The notes below the pieces were generated by a model. It did no database searches. It was not told where the DNA came from and saw only the letters and a list, made by a program, of their open reading frames with translations. Made by a program: the position numbers and the translations under genes. From assembly GCA_904501755.1 (NCBI GenBank), contig CAJGBV010000004.1:1-64000 (forward strand): DNA of 64,000 bases. Direction: 5' to 3'. The stretch comes from Clostridiaceae bacterium (GTDB taxonomy: Bacteria; Bacillota; Clostridia; Oscillospirales; Acutalibacteraceae). Positions 51,364-60,274 of the stretch are shown here, one piece after another; the first letter of the stretch is position 1; every line of letters starts with the position of its first letter.

Positions 51364-52277
51364 TTTCTAATCTTTGGCGAGGGTAACTGTGCCAGAACAA
51401 TTGCGGCAAACATTATTATACAGCCTATTATTTCCCTGCCTGTCATTTTATCGCCGAACAAGGCTCCGCCTATAAGTGCGAACACAGATTCAAAGCTCAT
51501 AGCAATAGAAGCAAGGGTTGGATTATCGCACATCTGCTGACCGACTATCTGCAGAGTGTATGCAACGCCACTGCTCATTACTCCCAAATACAGTATGGGA
51601 AGTGCCGCTGACAATATAGAAGATAAAGACGGTTTTTCAAATATAAACATAAGCACGGTAGAAAGCACACCACATACAAAAAACTGAATACATGACAGTT
51701 TTACAGAGTCAACCTTGCTTCCCAAGGTATCAACGCTTAGTATATGACAGGAGAAAGAAACAGCACACACCAGCATTACAACGTCCCCTGCGTATATTCC
51801 GCTTATTCCCTCACTAAAGCAAAGCAAATACAGACCTGCTACTGCAATAAAAACACCTGCCCACACTGTAACAGACGGTTTTTTGCGCATAAAAATTTCA
51901 AGTATAGGCACAAAAAGTATATACATAGCAGTAAGAAAGCCTGCTCTTGCACTTACCGCCGTATCGGCGGGATAAGCGGCAATTCCAAATTGCTGAAAAT
52001 TAACGGCAACACAGAGAAAAACACCGCATACCGTACCCGTTATTAACAACTTTTTTGAATCGGCCTTTGTTTTTGGAACCAGAGTTTCCTTTTTCTTTTT
52101 AGAAACAACCGCCGCAACAGGAATGAGAGCAAAGCTACCCACAAAGGAACGTACCGCATTAAGTGTAAAAGGCTCAATCCCCTCAGCATTGGCAATATCC
52201 TGTGCAACAAAAGCAAGTCCCCATATAACTGCCGCCAAAAGTAATACTAAACTACCTTTGAAATTATTTTTCTTCAT
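51351..52277 (-). CDS. EamA/DMT-family permease
   Basis: 308 residues from the ATG after GGGTGACTG. Ten hydrophobic segments and two EamA halves (LLLAAVIWGLAFVAQD near the start, then GVMSSGVAYTLQIVGQQ near 230). Transported compound unknown. Confidence 0.9.
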   Translation of the reverse strand: MKKNNFKGSLVLLLAAVIWGLAFVAQDIANAEGIEPFTLNAVRSFVGSFALIPVAAVVSKKKKETLVPKTKADSKKLLITGTVCGVFLCVAVNFQQFGIAAYPADTAVSARAGFLTAMYILFVPILEIFMRKKPSVTVWAGVFIAVAGLYLLCFSEGISGIYAGDVVMLVCAVSFSCHILSVDTLGSKVDSVKLSCIQFFVCGVLSTVLMFIFEKPSLSSILSAALPILYLGVMSSGVAYTLQIVGQQMCDNPTLASIAMSFESVFALIGGALFGDKMTGREIIGCIIMFAAIVLAQLPSPKIRKLKS

Positions 52278-52426
52278 ATCAGTCACCCAAATATAATGTA
52301 GCATATTTTATAGAAATATAGTATAATAGTTAAATAAACAACAATCATTATAATTAAGAAACTAAAAAAAATCAAGCCATTTTATCATTAAGTATAAGCC
52401 TTATATAGTCACTATGATAAACTTTC

Positions 52427-52455
52427 TTGACAATGCTTAAATATAGTCATAAAAT
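52427..52455 (+). promoter_or_regulatory. Promoter of nadE
   Basis: TTGACA, 17-base spacer, TAAAAT. Confidence 0.75.
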
Positions 52456-52486
52456 AGATACATAACAATCCGAAAGGAAGAAAAAT

Positions 52487-54337
52487 ATGAAACACGGATT
52501 TATTAAGGTTGGCACAGGCTGTATAAAAACACACCTTGCCGATACTCAGGCAAATGCACAGGAAATTATAAAGCTTATAAAAGAAGCAGACCAAAAAGGT
52601 GTAAAGCTTCTTGCCCTTCCTGAGCTTTGCATAACCGGAGCTTCCATTGGGGATTTATTTTATAACACAGCTCTTTTAAAGGGATCACTAAATGCCCTCC
52701 AAAAAATCACCGAGGAAACCTCCCACACCGATATAACCTTTACTGTGGGTATTCCTCTTATGCTCAGCGGTAAGCTTTATAACTGCGTAGCAGTAGTAAA
52801 CAGCGGTGAAATATTAGGCGTTGTGCCATGTGAAAAGCACAGCGATATTTTTGCTGTTAACAATTCACTAAGCGTTATTACCCTGCTCTCCCGCACAGTT
52901 CCCTTTGGAAATGACATTGTTTTCCGACATAGTCAGCTTGAGAATTTCTCCTTCTGTGTTGCTGTTGGCGAAAATGCCGATACCCTAAATAATGCCGTAA
53001 TTAAAATTAATCCTGTCGCTTCTGTGGAAACTGTGGGCAAGGCAGAAAAGAGAAAACTTCTTGCCAAAGCCGACTCTCTTACCAATATATGCGGTATTCT
53101 TTATGCCTCTTGCGGTGATGGCGAGTCCACCACCGACGCGGTTTATTCAGGCCATCTCATAATCAGCGAAAACGGAAAAATTTTATGTAAAAACAAGCCT
53201 ATGGATAAATGCAGACTTATTGTCAGTGAAATTGATGTAGATATGCTTTGCGGTGAGCGTAGTAAAGACAGTGACTTTTATTCAGGTGAAGAATACACAG
53301 TTTATTTTCAGTGCAAAACAGAGGAAACTTCTCTTACAAGAAAGGTAAGAGAAAATCCCTTTATTCCCGAAAATAAGCCGGAGCTTGAAAGCCGAATAGA
53401 AACTATTCTTAATTTACAGGCTACCGCACTTGCAAGAAGAATAGAACACACCTGTGCAAAAACCGTTGTTATGGGCATTTCGGGTGGACTTGACAGCACC
53501 CTTGCACTGCTTGTTTGCGTAAAGGCTATGGATAGTCTTAACCGCCCCCGTACCGACGTTATTGCCGTTACAATGCCCTGCTTTGGAACAACAGCACGAA
53601 CAAAATCCAATGCCGTGCTACTTTGTGAGAAACTTAAAGTAACCTTAAAGGAAATAGATATAACAACAGCTGTTCGTCAGCATTTTGCCGATATTGGACA
53701 CAATGAAGCCAATACAGATGTCACCTATGAAAACAGTCAGGCAAGAGAGAGAACTCAGGTGCTTATGGACATTGCAGGCGAGTTTGGAGGCTTTGTTGTT
53801 GGTACAGGAGATATTTCAGAGCTTTCTCTTGGCTGGGCTACCTATAACGGCGACCATATGTCAATGTACTCGGTTAACGGTGGTATCCCCAAAACTCTTA
53901 TGCGCTGTATTGTAAATTATGTAGCACAAAACAGCAACGAAGGTCTTGCAAAGGTGCTTTTTGACATTCTCGATACCCCTGTTTCCCCTGAACTTCTGCC
54001 CATAGATAACAAGGGCGAAATTTCACAGAAAACCGAAGACCTTGTAGGCCCTTACGAGCTTCACGACTTCTTCCTTTACTATATGTGCCGTTATGGTTTT
54101 TCTCCCGAGAAAATCTACCGACTGTGTAGCTACGCTATGGCTGATAAATATAGCGACGAAGTGATAAAAAAATGGCTGAAAATCTTTATGCGCCGTTTCT
54201 TTTCACAACAGTTCAAACGTTCCTGTATTCCTGACGGAGTAAAAGTCGGCTCTGTTTCTCTTTCACCGAGAGGCGACTGGCAGATGCCAAGCGACGCTTT
54301 AAGCACATTATGGTTAAACGAAGCTGAAAATTTATAA
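52487..54337 (+). CDS. nadE: Glutamine-dependent NAD+ synthetase
   Basis: 616 residues. N-terminal nitrilase-type glutaminase (about 1-290; Glu46 in LPELC, Cys157 in FSFCVAVGEN) and a C-terminal synthetase with PP-loop GISGGLDST near 328-336 and GTGDISELSLGWATYNGDHM near 443. It adenylates and amidates NaAD to NAD. The catalytic Lys and the CED motif are written differently from the canonical glutaminase (PCEK and CVAV), noted as a finding. Confidence 0.93.
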   Translation: MKHGFIKVGTGCIKTHLADTQANAQEIIKLIKEADQKGVKLLALPELCITGASIGDLFYNTALLKGSLNALQKITEETSHTDITFTVGIPLMLSGKLYNCVAVVNSGEILGVVPCEKHSDIFAVNNSLSVITLLSRTVPFGNDIVFRHSQLENFSFCVAVGENADTLNNAVIKINPVASVETVGKAEKRKLLAKADSLTNICGILYASCGDGESTTDAVYSGHLIISENGKILCKNKPMDKCRLIVSEIDVDMLCGERSKDSDFYSGEEYTVYFQCKTEETSLTRKVRENPFIPENKPELESRIETILNLQATALARRIEHTCAKTVVMGISGGLDSTLALLVCVKAMDSLNRPRTDVIAVTMPCFGTTARTKSNAVLLCEKLKVTLKEIDITTAVRQHFADIGHNEANTDVTYENSQARERTQVLMDIAGEFGGFVVGTGDISELSLGWATYNGDHMSMYSVNGGIPKTLMRCIVNYVAQNSNEGLAKVLFDILDTPVSPELLPIDNKGEISQKTEDLVGPYELHDFFLYYMCRYGFSPEKIYRLCSYAMADKYSDEVIKKWLKIFMRRFFSQQFKRSCIPDGVKVGSVSLSPRGDWQMPSDALSTLWLNEAENL

Positions 54338-54398
54338 TTTACAGTTTGCCTTTCACATTCTTTTGTGTTACAATTAGTAAAATATGTTAAGGAGAATT

Positions 54399-55160
54399 AT
54401 GCGGATGAAAAAATGCGGCAAAAGTAGAAAGTTTTCTTTTTCTTTAAATCTCGGCTATAATTCAAAAGCGGCTATTTTCACTCTTGGATTTGTATTTTTA
54501 TACTTAATAGCCGAAATAGTTTATAAAATTAAAGTCGAAAGACAGACTTGTACTTGGGAAATAATACTGCTTTTCCTCATTTTTTCTGTTTATGAGGTAT
54601 TCAAAAAACTGTTTTCAAAAGGTGAGCTGCCTAAAGATATTAGCGGCAAGCCACTGCCTTTCTCAGACTCTGTTAAAGATAAAAAAGCACGAAACAGTTT
54701 CTACAAAAAAAGTGCACTGCTTTATACCGTTATTTTCGGTGTAACAACAACCCTTGCATTTTCCTGCAGTTCTTTACTTAGCAATGTAAATATCGGTTCA
54801 GAGTTGTTTTTCGATTTTGAAATGCCCAATATTCTTTTTTCAATGTTGGTCGCTCTTATATTTATGCCCATAGTATACATTTTTGCTTACATAATAGAGT
54901 TTCTGTGGCATGAATATAAAATTTCTCTATACAACGAGCTTCTTGCTATAAAGGAAGAACAGGCAAAAAAAGAGCGTGAACTTTTACTTGCCGTTCAGCA
55001 AGAGGTTAAATCGTCTGATGTAACCCCTGCACCTAAACGCAGAGGCAGACCGCCAAAAGCCACAACAGAAGCTAATGAAGAAAATGAAGCCGCAGCAGAA
55101 AAAGCGACGCCAAAAAGAAGAGGCAGACCGCCAAAAGCAACACAAGAAAAAAGTGAATAA
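54399..55160 (+). CDS. Membrane protein with two C-terminal AT-hook motifs
   Basis: 253 residues. Four hydrophobic segments (about 23-41, 52-66, 103-125 and 143-168), then a charged helix (EEQAKKERELLLAVQQE) and a tail with two copies of KRRGRPPK at about 212-219 and 238-245, separated by a Glu/Ala-rich spacer. RGRP is the AT-hook core, which binds the minor groove of AT-rich DNA; the tail should be cytoplasmic. The protein could therefore link membrane and nucleoid. Unrecognised beyond that. Confidence 0.75.
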   Translation: MRMKKCGKSRKFSFSLNLGYNSKAAIFTLGFVFLYLIAEIVYKIKVERQTCTWEIILLFLIFSVYEVFKKLFSKGELPKDISGKPLPFSDSVKDKKARNSFYKKSALLYTVIFGVTTTLAFSCSSLLSNVNIGSELFFDFEMPNILFSMLVALIFMPIVYIFAYIIEFLWHEYKISLYNELLAIKEEQAKKERELLLAVQQEVKSSDVTPAPKRRGRPPKATTEANEENEAAAEKATPKRRGRPPKATQEKSE

Positions 55161-55164
55161 CAGA

Positions 55165-55202
55165 TAAAAATCACCCGAATTATTATTCGGGTGATTTTTC
55201 TA
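55165..55202. terminator. Bidirectional terminator
   Basis: ATCACCCGAAT-TATT-ATTCGGGTGAT with T runs; it separates convergent genes. Confidence 0.9.
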
Positions 55203-56250
55203 TTTTGGTATAAAAAACTTCCATAACAAGCTCTAAAAGCTTTTCATCATCAGGATAAAATTCAGCGAATCCATCCGCTCCGACTATCTGCTCTCCTTCT
55301 ATCTGTTTGAACTCTAAAGAAACCTGTTCCTCATTTTTCAAAACCGAAGTAGCAAGATAGGTAACCCGCCCTGCATCAAGGTCGGTAACTGCATTTTTAA
55401 CAACTTTATTATAAAGCTTTACGGGGAAAAGAAAATCCGATTTTGATTTTTCGATTACGGCAGATGTATATTTTTTTAGGTAGTCAAGCTGTCTTTCAAG
55501 GCGTAAAACACTGGCATCCACAGTTTCGTTGTTTCTCGACTGAAGATACCCAAAAACGTTGCCTCCTGTCAGCTTAATTTTCTCTCCCTTGTTAAAGTTA
55601 ATAACACAGCTTCCTGTTATGTCTTCATTTGCTATAACAGTTATAGTTCCTACTGCATTATGAAGAGTCGCTATAGACTTCTCATCCACTGCAAAATAAG
55701 AGTTTACGGGCATACCGTAAAGAAGCCTTGAAACCGATTTGGCAGTGTTTTGGGCACTTTCAGTTTTTCCGTCACCATACGCATAAGCTAGGCATATCTG
55801 CGTTTTTTCGGTTCCTACAAAGCTTCCCGATGTTGCATATAAATCCACATCGGTAATTATATCTCTTGGAATTCCTATAACAGTAGTTTTTCCCGTCGAG
55901 GTATCTACGGCAATTAAATAAAGTGCGTCGGCTTGTCCCGCCCGTCCTACAACAAAGGCTCCGCCGCTCTTCTCCTTTTCATTATCAATTCCCATACAAA
56001 GCGCGGTGGTAATGTTGCTGTTAAACTTATACTTGCCACCATTGTATTCAATAGTATCGTCATCCTGATTCTTAGTTGCATCGCTATTTGTCAGAGCAAC
56101 ATCGTTCTGTGTCATATTAAGTTTACCATTATACCACACCGAAGCGGCAGCTATCGCTACTGCAAGTATAACAGCCAATAGACTTCCCGCAGCCAACAAT
56201 ACAATTTTTGTGGACTTTTTCATTTTCTTTTTATTTTGTAAGCTGGTCAT
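55183..56250 (-). CDS. LytR-CpsA-Psr (LCP) family protein
   Basis: 355 residues. Short cytoplasmic start, one membrane helix (about 14-37), then an outside LCP domain with GRAGQADALYLIAVD near 103-117, GIPRD near 128 and an Arg-rich LQSRNNETVDASVLRLERQ block near 238. LCP proteins attach wall teichoic acid or other polymers to peptidoglycan. The ATG lies inside the sortase gene after GGGAG, a 20-base overlap. Confidence 0.9.
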   Translation of the reverse strand: MTSLQNKKKMKKSTKIVLLAAGSLLAVILAVAIAAASVWYNGKLNMTQNDVALTNSDATKNQDDDTIEYNGGKYKFNSNITTALCMGIDNEKEKSGGAFVVGRAGQADALYLIAVDTSTGKTTVIGIPRDIITDVDLYATSGSFVGTEKTQICLAYAYGDGKTESAQNTAKSVSRLLYGMPVNSYFAVDEKSIATLHNAVGTITVIANEDITGSCVINFNKGEKIKLTGGNVFGYLQSRNNETVDASVLRLERQLDYLKKYTSAVIEKSKSDFLFPVKLYNKVVKNAVTDLDAGRVTYLATSVLKNEEQVSLEFKQIEGEQIVGADGFAEFYPDDEKLLELVMEVFYTKIEKSPE

Positions 56251-56989
56251 TAATTAAAACTCCCTGAACCAAATATCTGTAATCGTCATCATTTATACAG
56301 GTGCTCAATGTTATAATCCTGTCGTTTTCCGTTACCTGAGTTTCACTTCTTACATTAACCATAGTGGATTTTGGATTTTTAGTCATTTCAATATATTCCT
56401 TGAAAACTTCCTTGTCATCATAGTTATAGGAATAAAGCAAATGTCTTGCATCAAATTTATATGCAGCATAAATCTCATAGGTCAAAATATGACCGGGTGT
56501 ATAAATGTAAATATACTTATTAGCTTCAAAAAAATCTTTATTACGGAACTTATGAAGTGCCTTAAACATCGTGCCGTTCTTCATATTATGACCGTAAATA
56601 ACAGTATTGGGGTCGGTAAAATCCTTACTGTTAAGCTTTTGGGTATAAATACAGCCTGCAAATTCATATTCTCCATCAATATTGTGGTTAAGATAAAAAT
56701 TTTCGGGCTTATCCCCGCTTTGAAGAATAGGATAATCAACCTTAGTGTCCGGAATTCTTATCCAGGCATATACATCCTCATTCTTAGCTTGAAGTGTTGC
56801 AAAATCAATAGGATTATCCACAAGCACTACTTCAGGCTCAGAGGATTGGCTGACGGTAGAAGAATTATCCATCACCGGTGCGGGCTTGGGAGCGAAATAA
56901 GGGTAAATCAGATATCCAACCAACAAAAGCAAAGCAACTACACTTATAGTAATACCAACAGTAAATAGTATTTTTCGCTTTTTGCTCAT
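56231..56989 (-). CDS. srtB: Class B sortase
   Basis: 252 residues from the ATG eight bases after GGAG. Membrane helix at about 9-30, then the sortase barrel with His134 (YGHNM), Cys231 (TLSTC) and Arg238, the class B spacing. It attaches proteins to the wall; the neighbouring NPLTG protein is the obvious candidate substrate. Operon with the LCP gene. Confidence 0.93.
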   Translation of the reverse strand: MSKKRKILFTVGITISVVALLLLVGYLIYPYFAPKPAPVMDNSSTVSQSSEPEVVLVDNPIDFATLQAKNEDVYAWIRIPDTKVDYPILQSGDKPENFYLNHNIDGEYEFAGCIYTQKLNSKDFTDPNTVIYGHNMKNGTMFKALHKFRNKDFFEANKYIYIYTPGHILTYEIYAAYKFDARHLLYSYNYDDKEVFKEYIEMTKNPKSTMVNVRSETQVTENDRIITLSTCINDDDYRYLVQGVLINDQLTK

Positions 56990-57046
56990 TTCTTTCACTC
57001 CTTTTCTTTGAAAGTATATCATATTTATAAATATGTGTCAAATGTA

Positions 57047-57083
57047 TAAAAAAATACCTGTCCTCACGGACAGGTATTTTTGA
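57047..57083. terminator. Terminator between sortase and its candidate substrate
   Basis: AATACCTGTCC pairs with GGACAGGTATT around TCAC, with T runs on both sides. Confidence 0.85.
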
Positions 57084-57091
57084 AGTTTTAA

Positions 57092-57667
57092 TTAGTTGAA
57101 TGCACGCTTAGAAGCAACAGCAAGAGCTGCACCTGCCATAACGAACATAATAAGTGTAGCTACAACAGAAAGATTTACGCTTTCTCCTGTAAGAGGATTA
57201 ACGGTATCCTTAGGAACATTGAACTCGATGTCAACGCCTTCATAAGCCTCGGAAACATAAACTGTATCGGAAAGAGGCTTAATAACTACATTAAGATAAG
57301 CACCGTTCTTAGAAACGATTTCGCCCTTTTCAATAACATAGTCTGTACCCTCAACAGCCTTTGAACCGTCAGGCAAGGTTACGCTTACGATTTCATAATC
57401 AGTTCCTGCAAGAGCGGGAGACTTATTGGGCTTATAGAACTTCCAACCCTCGAAATCACGGCTTTCATTTTGAACAGGCTTAAGAGCAATGGTTCCATCC
57501 TTCTGAACGGTTACACGGTCAGCAACCTCAGAGTTTTTTCCTTCGTTGGTTCTGTTAACGATAACCTCATGATACTCGGTACCGCCGGCACTCTTAAGAG
57601 CAAAAGCAGAAACAGAGAATGTGAAAATCAAAGCAACAGTAAGGATAAGTGCAAATATTTTCTTCAT
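57092..57667 (-). CDS. Secreted protein with a C-terminal NPLTG sorting signal
   Basis: 191 residues. Signal peptide (1-23), a beta-rich mature region, then NPLTG at 157-161, a hydrophobic helix (165-184) and a basic tail SKRAFN. NPxTG-type motifs are used by class B and related sortases, and the sortase gene is next in the same direction after a terminator. Function of the mature part is unknown. Confidence 0.82.
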   Translation of the reverse strand: MKKIFALILTVALIFTFSVSAFALKSAGGTEYHEVIVNRTNEGKNSEVADRVTVQKDGTIALKPVQNESRDFEGWKFYKPNKSPALAGTDYEIVSVTLPDGSKAVEGTDYVIEKGEIVSKNGAYLNVVIKPLSDTVYVSEAYEGVDIEFNVPKDTVNPLTGESVNLSVVATLIMFVMAGAALAVASKRAFN

Positions 57668-57807
57668 GATTACTCCTCCAAAAATAAATTAGACATTATT
57701 AGTTGTAACCATTATATCACCACTTTTTTAAAATGTAAAGTGTTTTATTGATTTTTTAAAAAATTTTTTATTGATTATTTTTTTAAGTGATGTAAAATAT
57801 CTATGAG

Positions 57808-58563
57808 GTGATAGATATTAACATTAACGTTCCTCTTAAAATTTATTTTTATGACACTGTAGATTCCACAAACAATATCTGCAAAGTTCTGTCACAAAGT
57901 GGTGAGGACTCTGCCTTGGTTATAGCCGATTTTCAAACAGCAGGCAAAGGCAGACTTGGGCGAAGCTTTTTCTCTCCAAAAAGTACGGGTATATATATGA
58001 GTTTGCTTTTGCGTCCTGATTTTTCCACCGAACAAATAACGCTTATAACCACTGCTGCGGCGGTTGCGGTTGCCGATGCTATAGATAATGTGTGCAACCA
58101 AAACACTCTTATAAAATGGGTGAATGATATTTATATTAAGGACAAAAAGGTGTGTGGAATTCTTTGCGAAGCAGGATTTTCAAGCTCAAACAATTCTTCA
58201 AACTATGTTGTTCTCGGTATAGGAATAAATCTTTTTGCCCCAAAAAACAGTTTTCCCGATGATATAAAGAATAAAGCAGGAAGCATTTTCAGCAATCTTT
58301 CTCAATGTACCGATATTAAAGAAAGACTTATTGAGAAAATCGTTAAAAACTTTATGGAAATTTATGAAAAGCTTCCGTGTAAAGAATATATGAATAAGTA
58401 TCGTCAAAAATCTTTCCTAATAGGAAAAAGCGTTGCCTTTTATAAGGACACACAACGTTTTACCGGCATAGTGCAGGATATAAACGATAATGCCGAGATA
58501 ATTATAAAGACAAAAGACGAAACGATAAACCTTTTTGCAGGGGAAGTCAGCCTTGAAATTTAA
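57808..58563 (+). CDS. birA: Biotin-[acetyl-CoA carboxylase] ligase, minimal form
   Basis: About 250 residues consisting only of the ligase domain: DTVDSTNN near 14-21, GKGRLGRSFFSP near 51-62, WVNDIYIKDKKVCGIL near 104-119 and VLGIGIN near 133. No N-terminal helix-turn-helix, so it should not be a repressor. The GTG used as start is inside GAGGTGAT, a near-perfect extended Shine-Dalgarno sequence; the true start may be the ATT at 57817, eight bases after GAGG. Confidence 0.9.
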   Translation: MIDININVPLKIYFYDTVDSTNNICKVLSQSGEDSALVIADFQTAGKGRLGRSFFSPKSTGIYMSLLLRPDFSTEQITLITTAAAVAVADAIDNVCNQNTLIKWVNDIYIKDKKVCGILCEAGFSSSNNSSNYVVLGIGINLFAPKNSFPDDIKNKAGSIFSNLSQCTDIKERLIEKIVKNFMEIYEKLPCKEYMNKYRQKSFLIGKSVAFYKDTQRFTGIVQDINDNAEIIIKTKDETINLFAGEVSLEI

Positions 58564-58618
58564 AAACCGACCTATTCCAACACCATATAGGGTGTGAGCA
58601 TAGGCCGGTTACTTTTTT
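58563..58618. terminator. Bidirectional terminator
   Basis: ACCGACCTAT pairs with ATAGGCCGGT and encloses AACACC/GGGTGT; T runs lie at both ends. Confidence 0.85.
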
Positions 58619-59157
58619 TATTCGTCAGTGTCAGGAACTATAACAGAACCATTTTCGTCAAGCTTGATGTGAATTTTCATTTCACCGCTTGCCTCTACAA
58701 ACTCGTAACTTGCAACAGGAACGGCATAGTCGGTACTGGTAAAACCATCTTTAGGTATACCGGTTTTTCTGCTCTGCAGTGCAATCGTCTTAGTCCAGTT
58801 ACCCTCAGCATCAAGAACTATATCAAAATTCTCGGAGCCAAAAAGACTTCCGTAATTAACATTCAACTTAACAGCGGTGTTTGCAAATTCAACCTTATTC
58901 TGAGATTTACTGGACACCTTAATTGTAGCGTTAGCGGTTCCCCATTTCCATCTACCGCCCTTATAATCAGCATTGTCACCATCATAGGGGCTATATACTG
59001 TAGCCATACTGTCAAAGCTAATTTCTACATTAAGATATGTATCAGCATTAGTCTTTGAAAGCTTCTTATCCTTTACGATTTCATCAACCTTACCGCCACA
59101 GGCAGCAAAAGAAAATACCATAACAAAGGCAAGTAATAAACACAAAATTTTCTTCAT
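58618..59157 (-). CDS. Lipoprotein of unknown function
   Basis: 179 residues; lipoprotein signal with FAAC (Cys20). The mature part begins with a Lys-rich stretch and then a beta-rich region with ISFDSMATVYSPYDG. AGGAGG precedes it. No recognised family; single-gene unit. Confidence 0.82.
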   Translation of the reverse strand: MKKILCLLLAFVMVFSFAACGGKVDEIVKDKKLSKTNADTYLNVEISFDSMATVYSPYDGDNADYKGGRWKWGTANATIKVSSKSQNKVEFANTAVKLNVNYGSLFGSENFDIVLDAEGNWTKTIALQSRKTGIPKDGFTSTDYAVPVASYEFVEASGEMKIHIKLDENGSVIVPDTDE

Positions 59158-59221
59158 AACAACATCCTCCTAATTCATTAAGACGAGTATATCACAGTTT
59201 AACACCTTTCGCAAGACTTTT

Positions 59222-59656
59222 TTACAAGGATTTATAAAACGCCACTGCCAGAGCATCGCATCTCTCATTTTCAGGATGTCCGTTATGCCCCTTAACCCAG
59301 TTTATGCTTATATCGTGTTTGCTGAAAAGGTCGAGAATCTCTTCCCACAAATCAACATTAAGAGCAGGTTTTTTATCAGCCTTTTTCCAGCCGTTTTTCT
59401 TCCAGGATGCCGCCCAACCCTTTTCAATACCATCGGCAAGGTATTTCGAGTCGGTGGTTAATGTAACTTTGCAGGGTTCTTTAAGGGCACGAAGAGCCAT
59501 AATAGCAGCAGTAAGCTCCATTCGGTTATTTGTGGTTTCCCTTTCTCCACCCGAAAGTTCCTTTTCTTTTCCGTTATATCTTAGCACCGCACCCCAACCG
59601 CCCGGACCGGGATTTCCTGAGCATGCACCATCAGTAAATATTTCAACATTCTTCAT
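59222..59656 (-). CDS. rnhA: Ribonuclease HI
   Basis: 144 residues. Catalytic Asp9 (FTDGACSGNPGPGGW), Glu47 (RMELTAA), Asp69 (TTDSKY) and the late His-Asp block in GHNGHPENERCD. It removes RNA from RNA-DNA hybrids. It starts one base after the lexA stop codon, in the same operon. Confidence 0.95.
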   Translation of the reverse strand: MKNVEIFTDGACSGNPGPGGWGAVLRYNGKEKELSGGERETTNNRMELTAAIMALRALKEPCKVTLTTDSKYLADGIEKGWAASWKKNGWKKADKKPALNVDLWEEILDLFSKHDISINWVKGHNGHPENERCDALAVAFYKSL

Positions 59657-59657
59657 A

Positions 59658-60245
59658 TCAGTATTTCCTATAGCTTCCTATAACCTTTCCCAGCACAGAT
59701 GGATTTTCGGGATAAATAGGATCAAAATCGGGATTTTCAGGCATAAAAATAACCTGACCGTTTTTAACGAGGAGCCTTTTAACTGTAGCTTCATCCCCGT
59801 CCATACCGATTATAATATCCCCTGTTTTATACCCTGCATTTTTATCGGCAACAACAATATCACCGTCAAGAATACCCGCATCCCTCATAGAAAGTCCCAC
59901 AACCCGAAGGGCAAAAAGTCCCTCAGCGTCCTTTGTAGGATAAGGTATATAATCTTCAATCTGTTCTACCGCTAAAATTGGCTGACCCGCCGTTACTCTG
60001 CCCACAACAGGAACTCTTGCGGCGGCAATGTTATCAGCAATCCTTATAGCACGGGAAGAATAGCTGTCCCTTATTATATATCCGTTTTCCTCAAGGGCAT
60101 CAAGTATTCCGTGAACAGTAGAGGTGGACTTTATTGAACAGGCACTGCAGATTTCTCTGACAGTAGGCGGAAGTCCCTCTGCCATACTGGACACAAGAAA
60201 GCGGTAAACCTTTTCCTGTTTCTCACTTAGTGCAGGTCTTGACAT
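59658..60245 (-). CDS. lexA: LexA repressor
   Basis: 195 residues from the ATG eight bases after GGAG. N-terminal winged helix (about 1-65), self-cleavage site Ala86-Gly87 (VTAGQP), catalytic Ser119 and Lys156. It represses SOS genes until RecA stimulates cleavage. A candidate SOS box lies just upstream. Confidence 0.95.
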   Translation of the reverse strand: MSRPALSEKQEKVYRFLVSSMAEGLPPTVREICSACSIKSTSTVHGILDALEENGYIIRDSYSSRAIRIADNIAAARVPVVGRVTAGQPILAVEQIEDYIPYPTKDAEGLFALRVVGLSMRDAGILDGDIVVADKNAGYKTGDIIIGMDGDEATVKRLLVKNGQVIFMPENPDFDPIYPENPSVLGKVIGSYRKY

Positions 60246-60260
60246 AGCGCATTCTCCAAT

Positions 60261-60274
60261 CGAACATTTATTCT
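60261..60274 (-). promoter_or_regulatory. Candidate LexA operator (SOS box)
   Basis: Minus strand AGAATAAATGTTCG fits CGAAC-N4-GTTCG with mismatches in the left half. It sits between the TauE gene's last codons and lexA, about 15-30 bases before the lexA ATG, as expected for autorepression. Confidence 0.5.
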
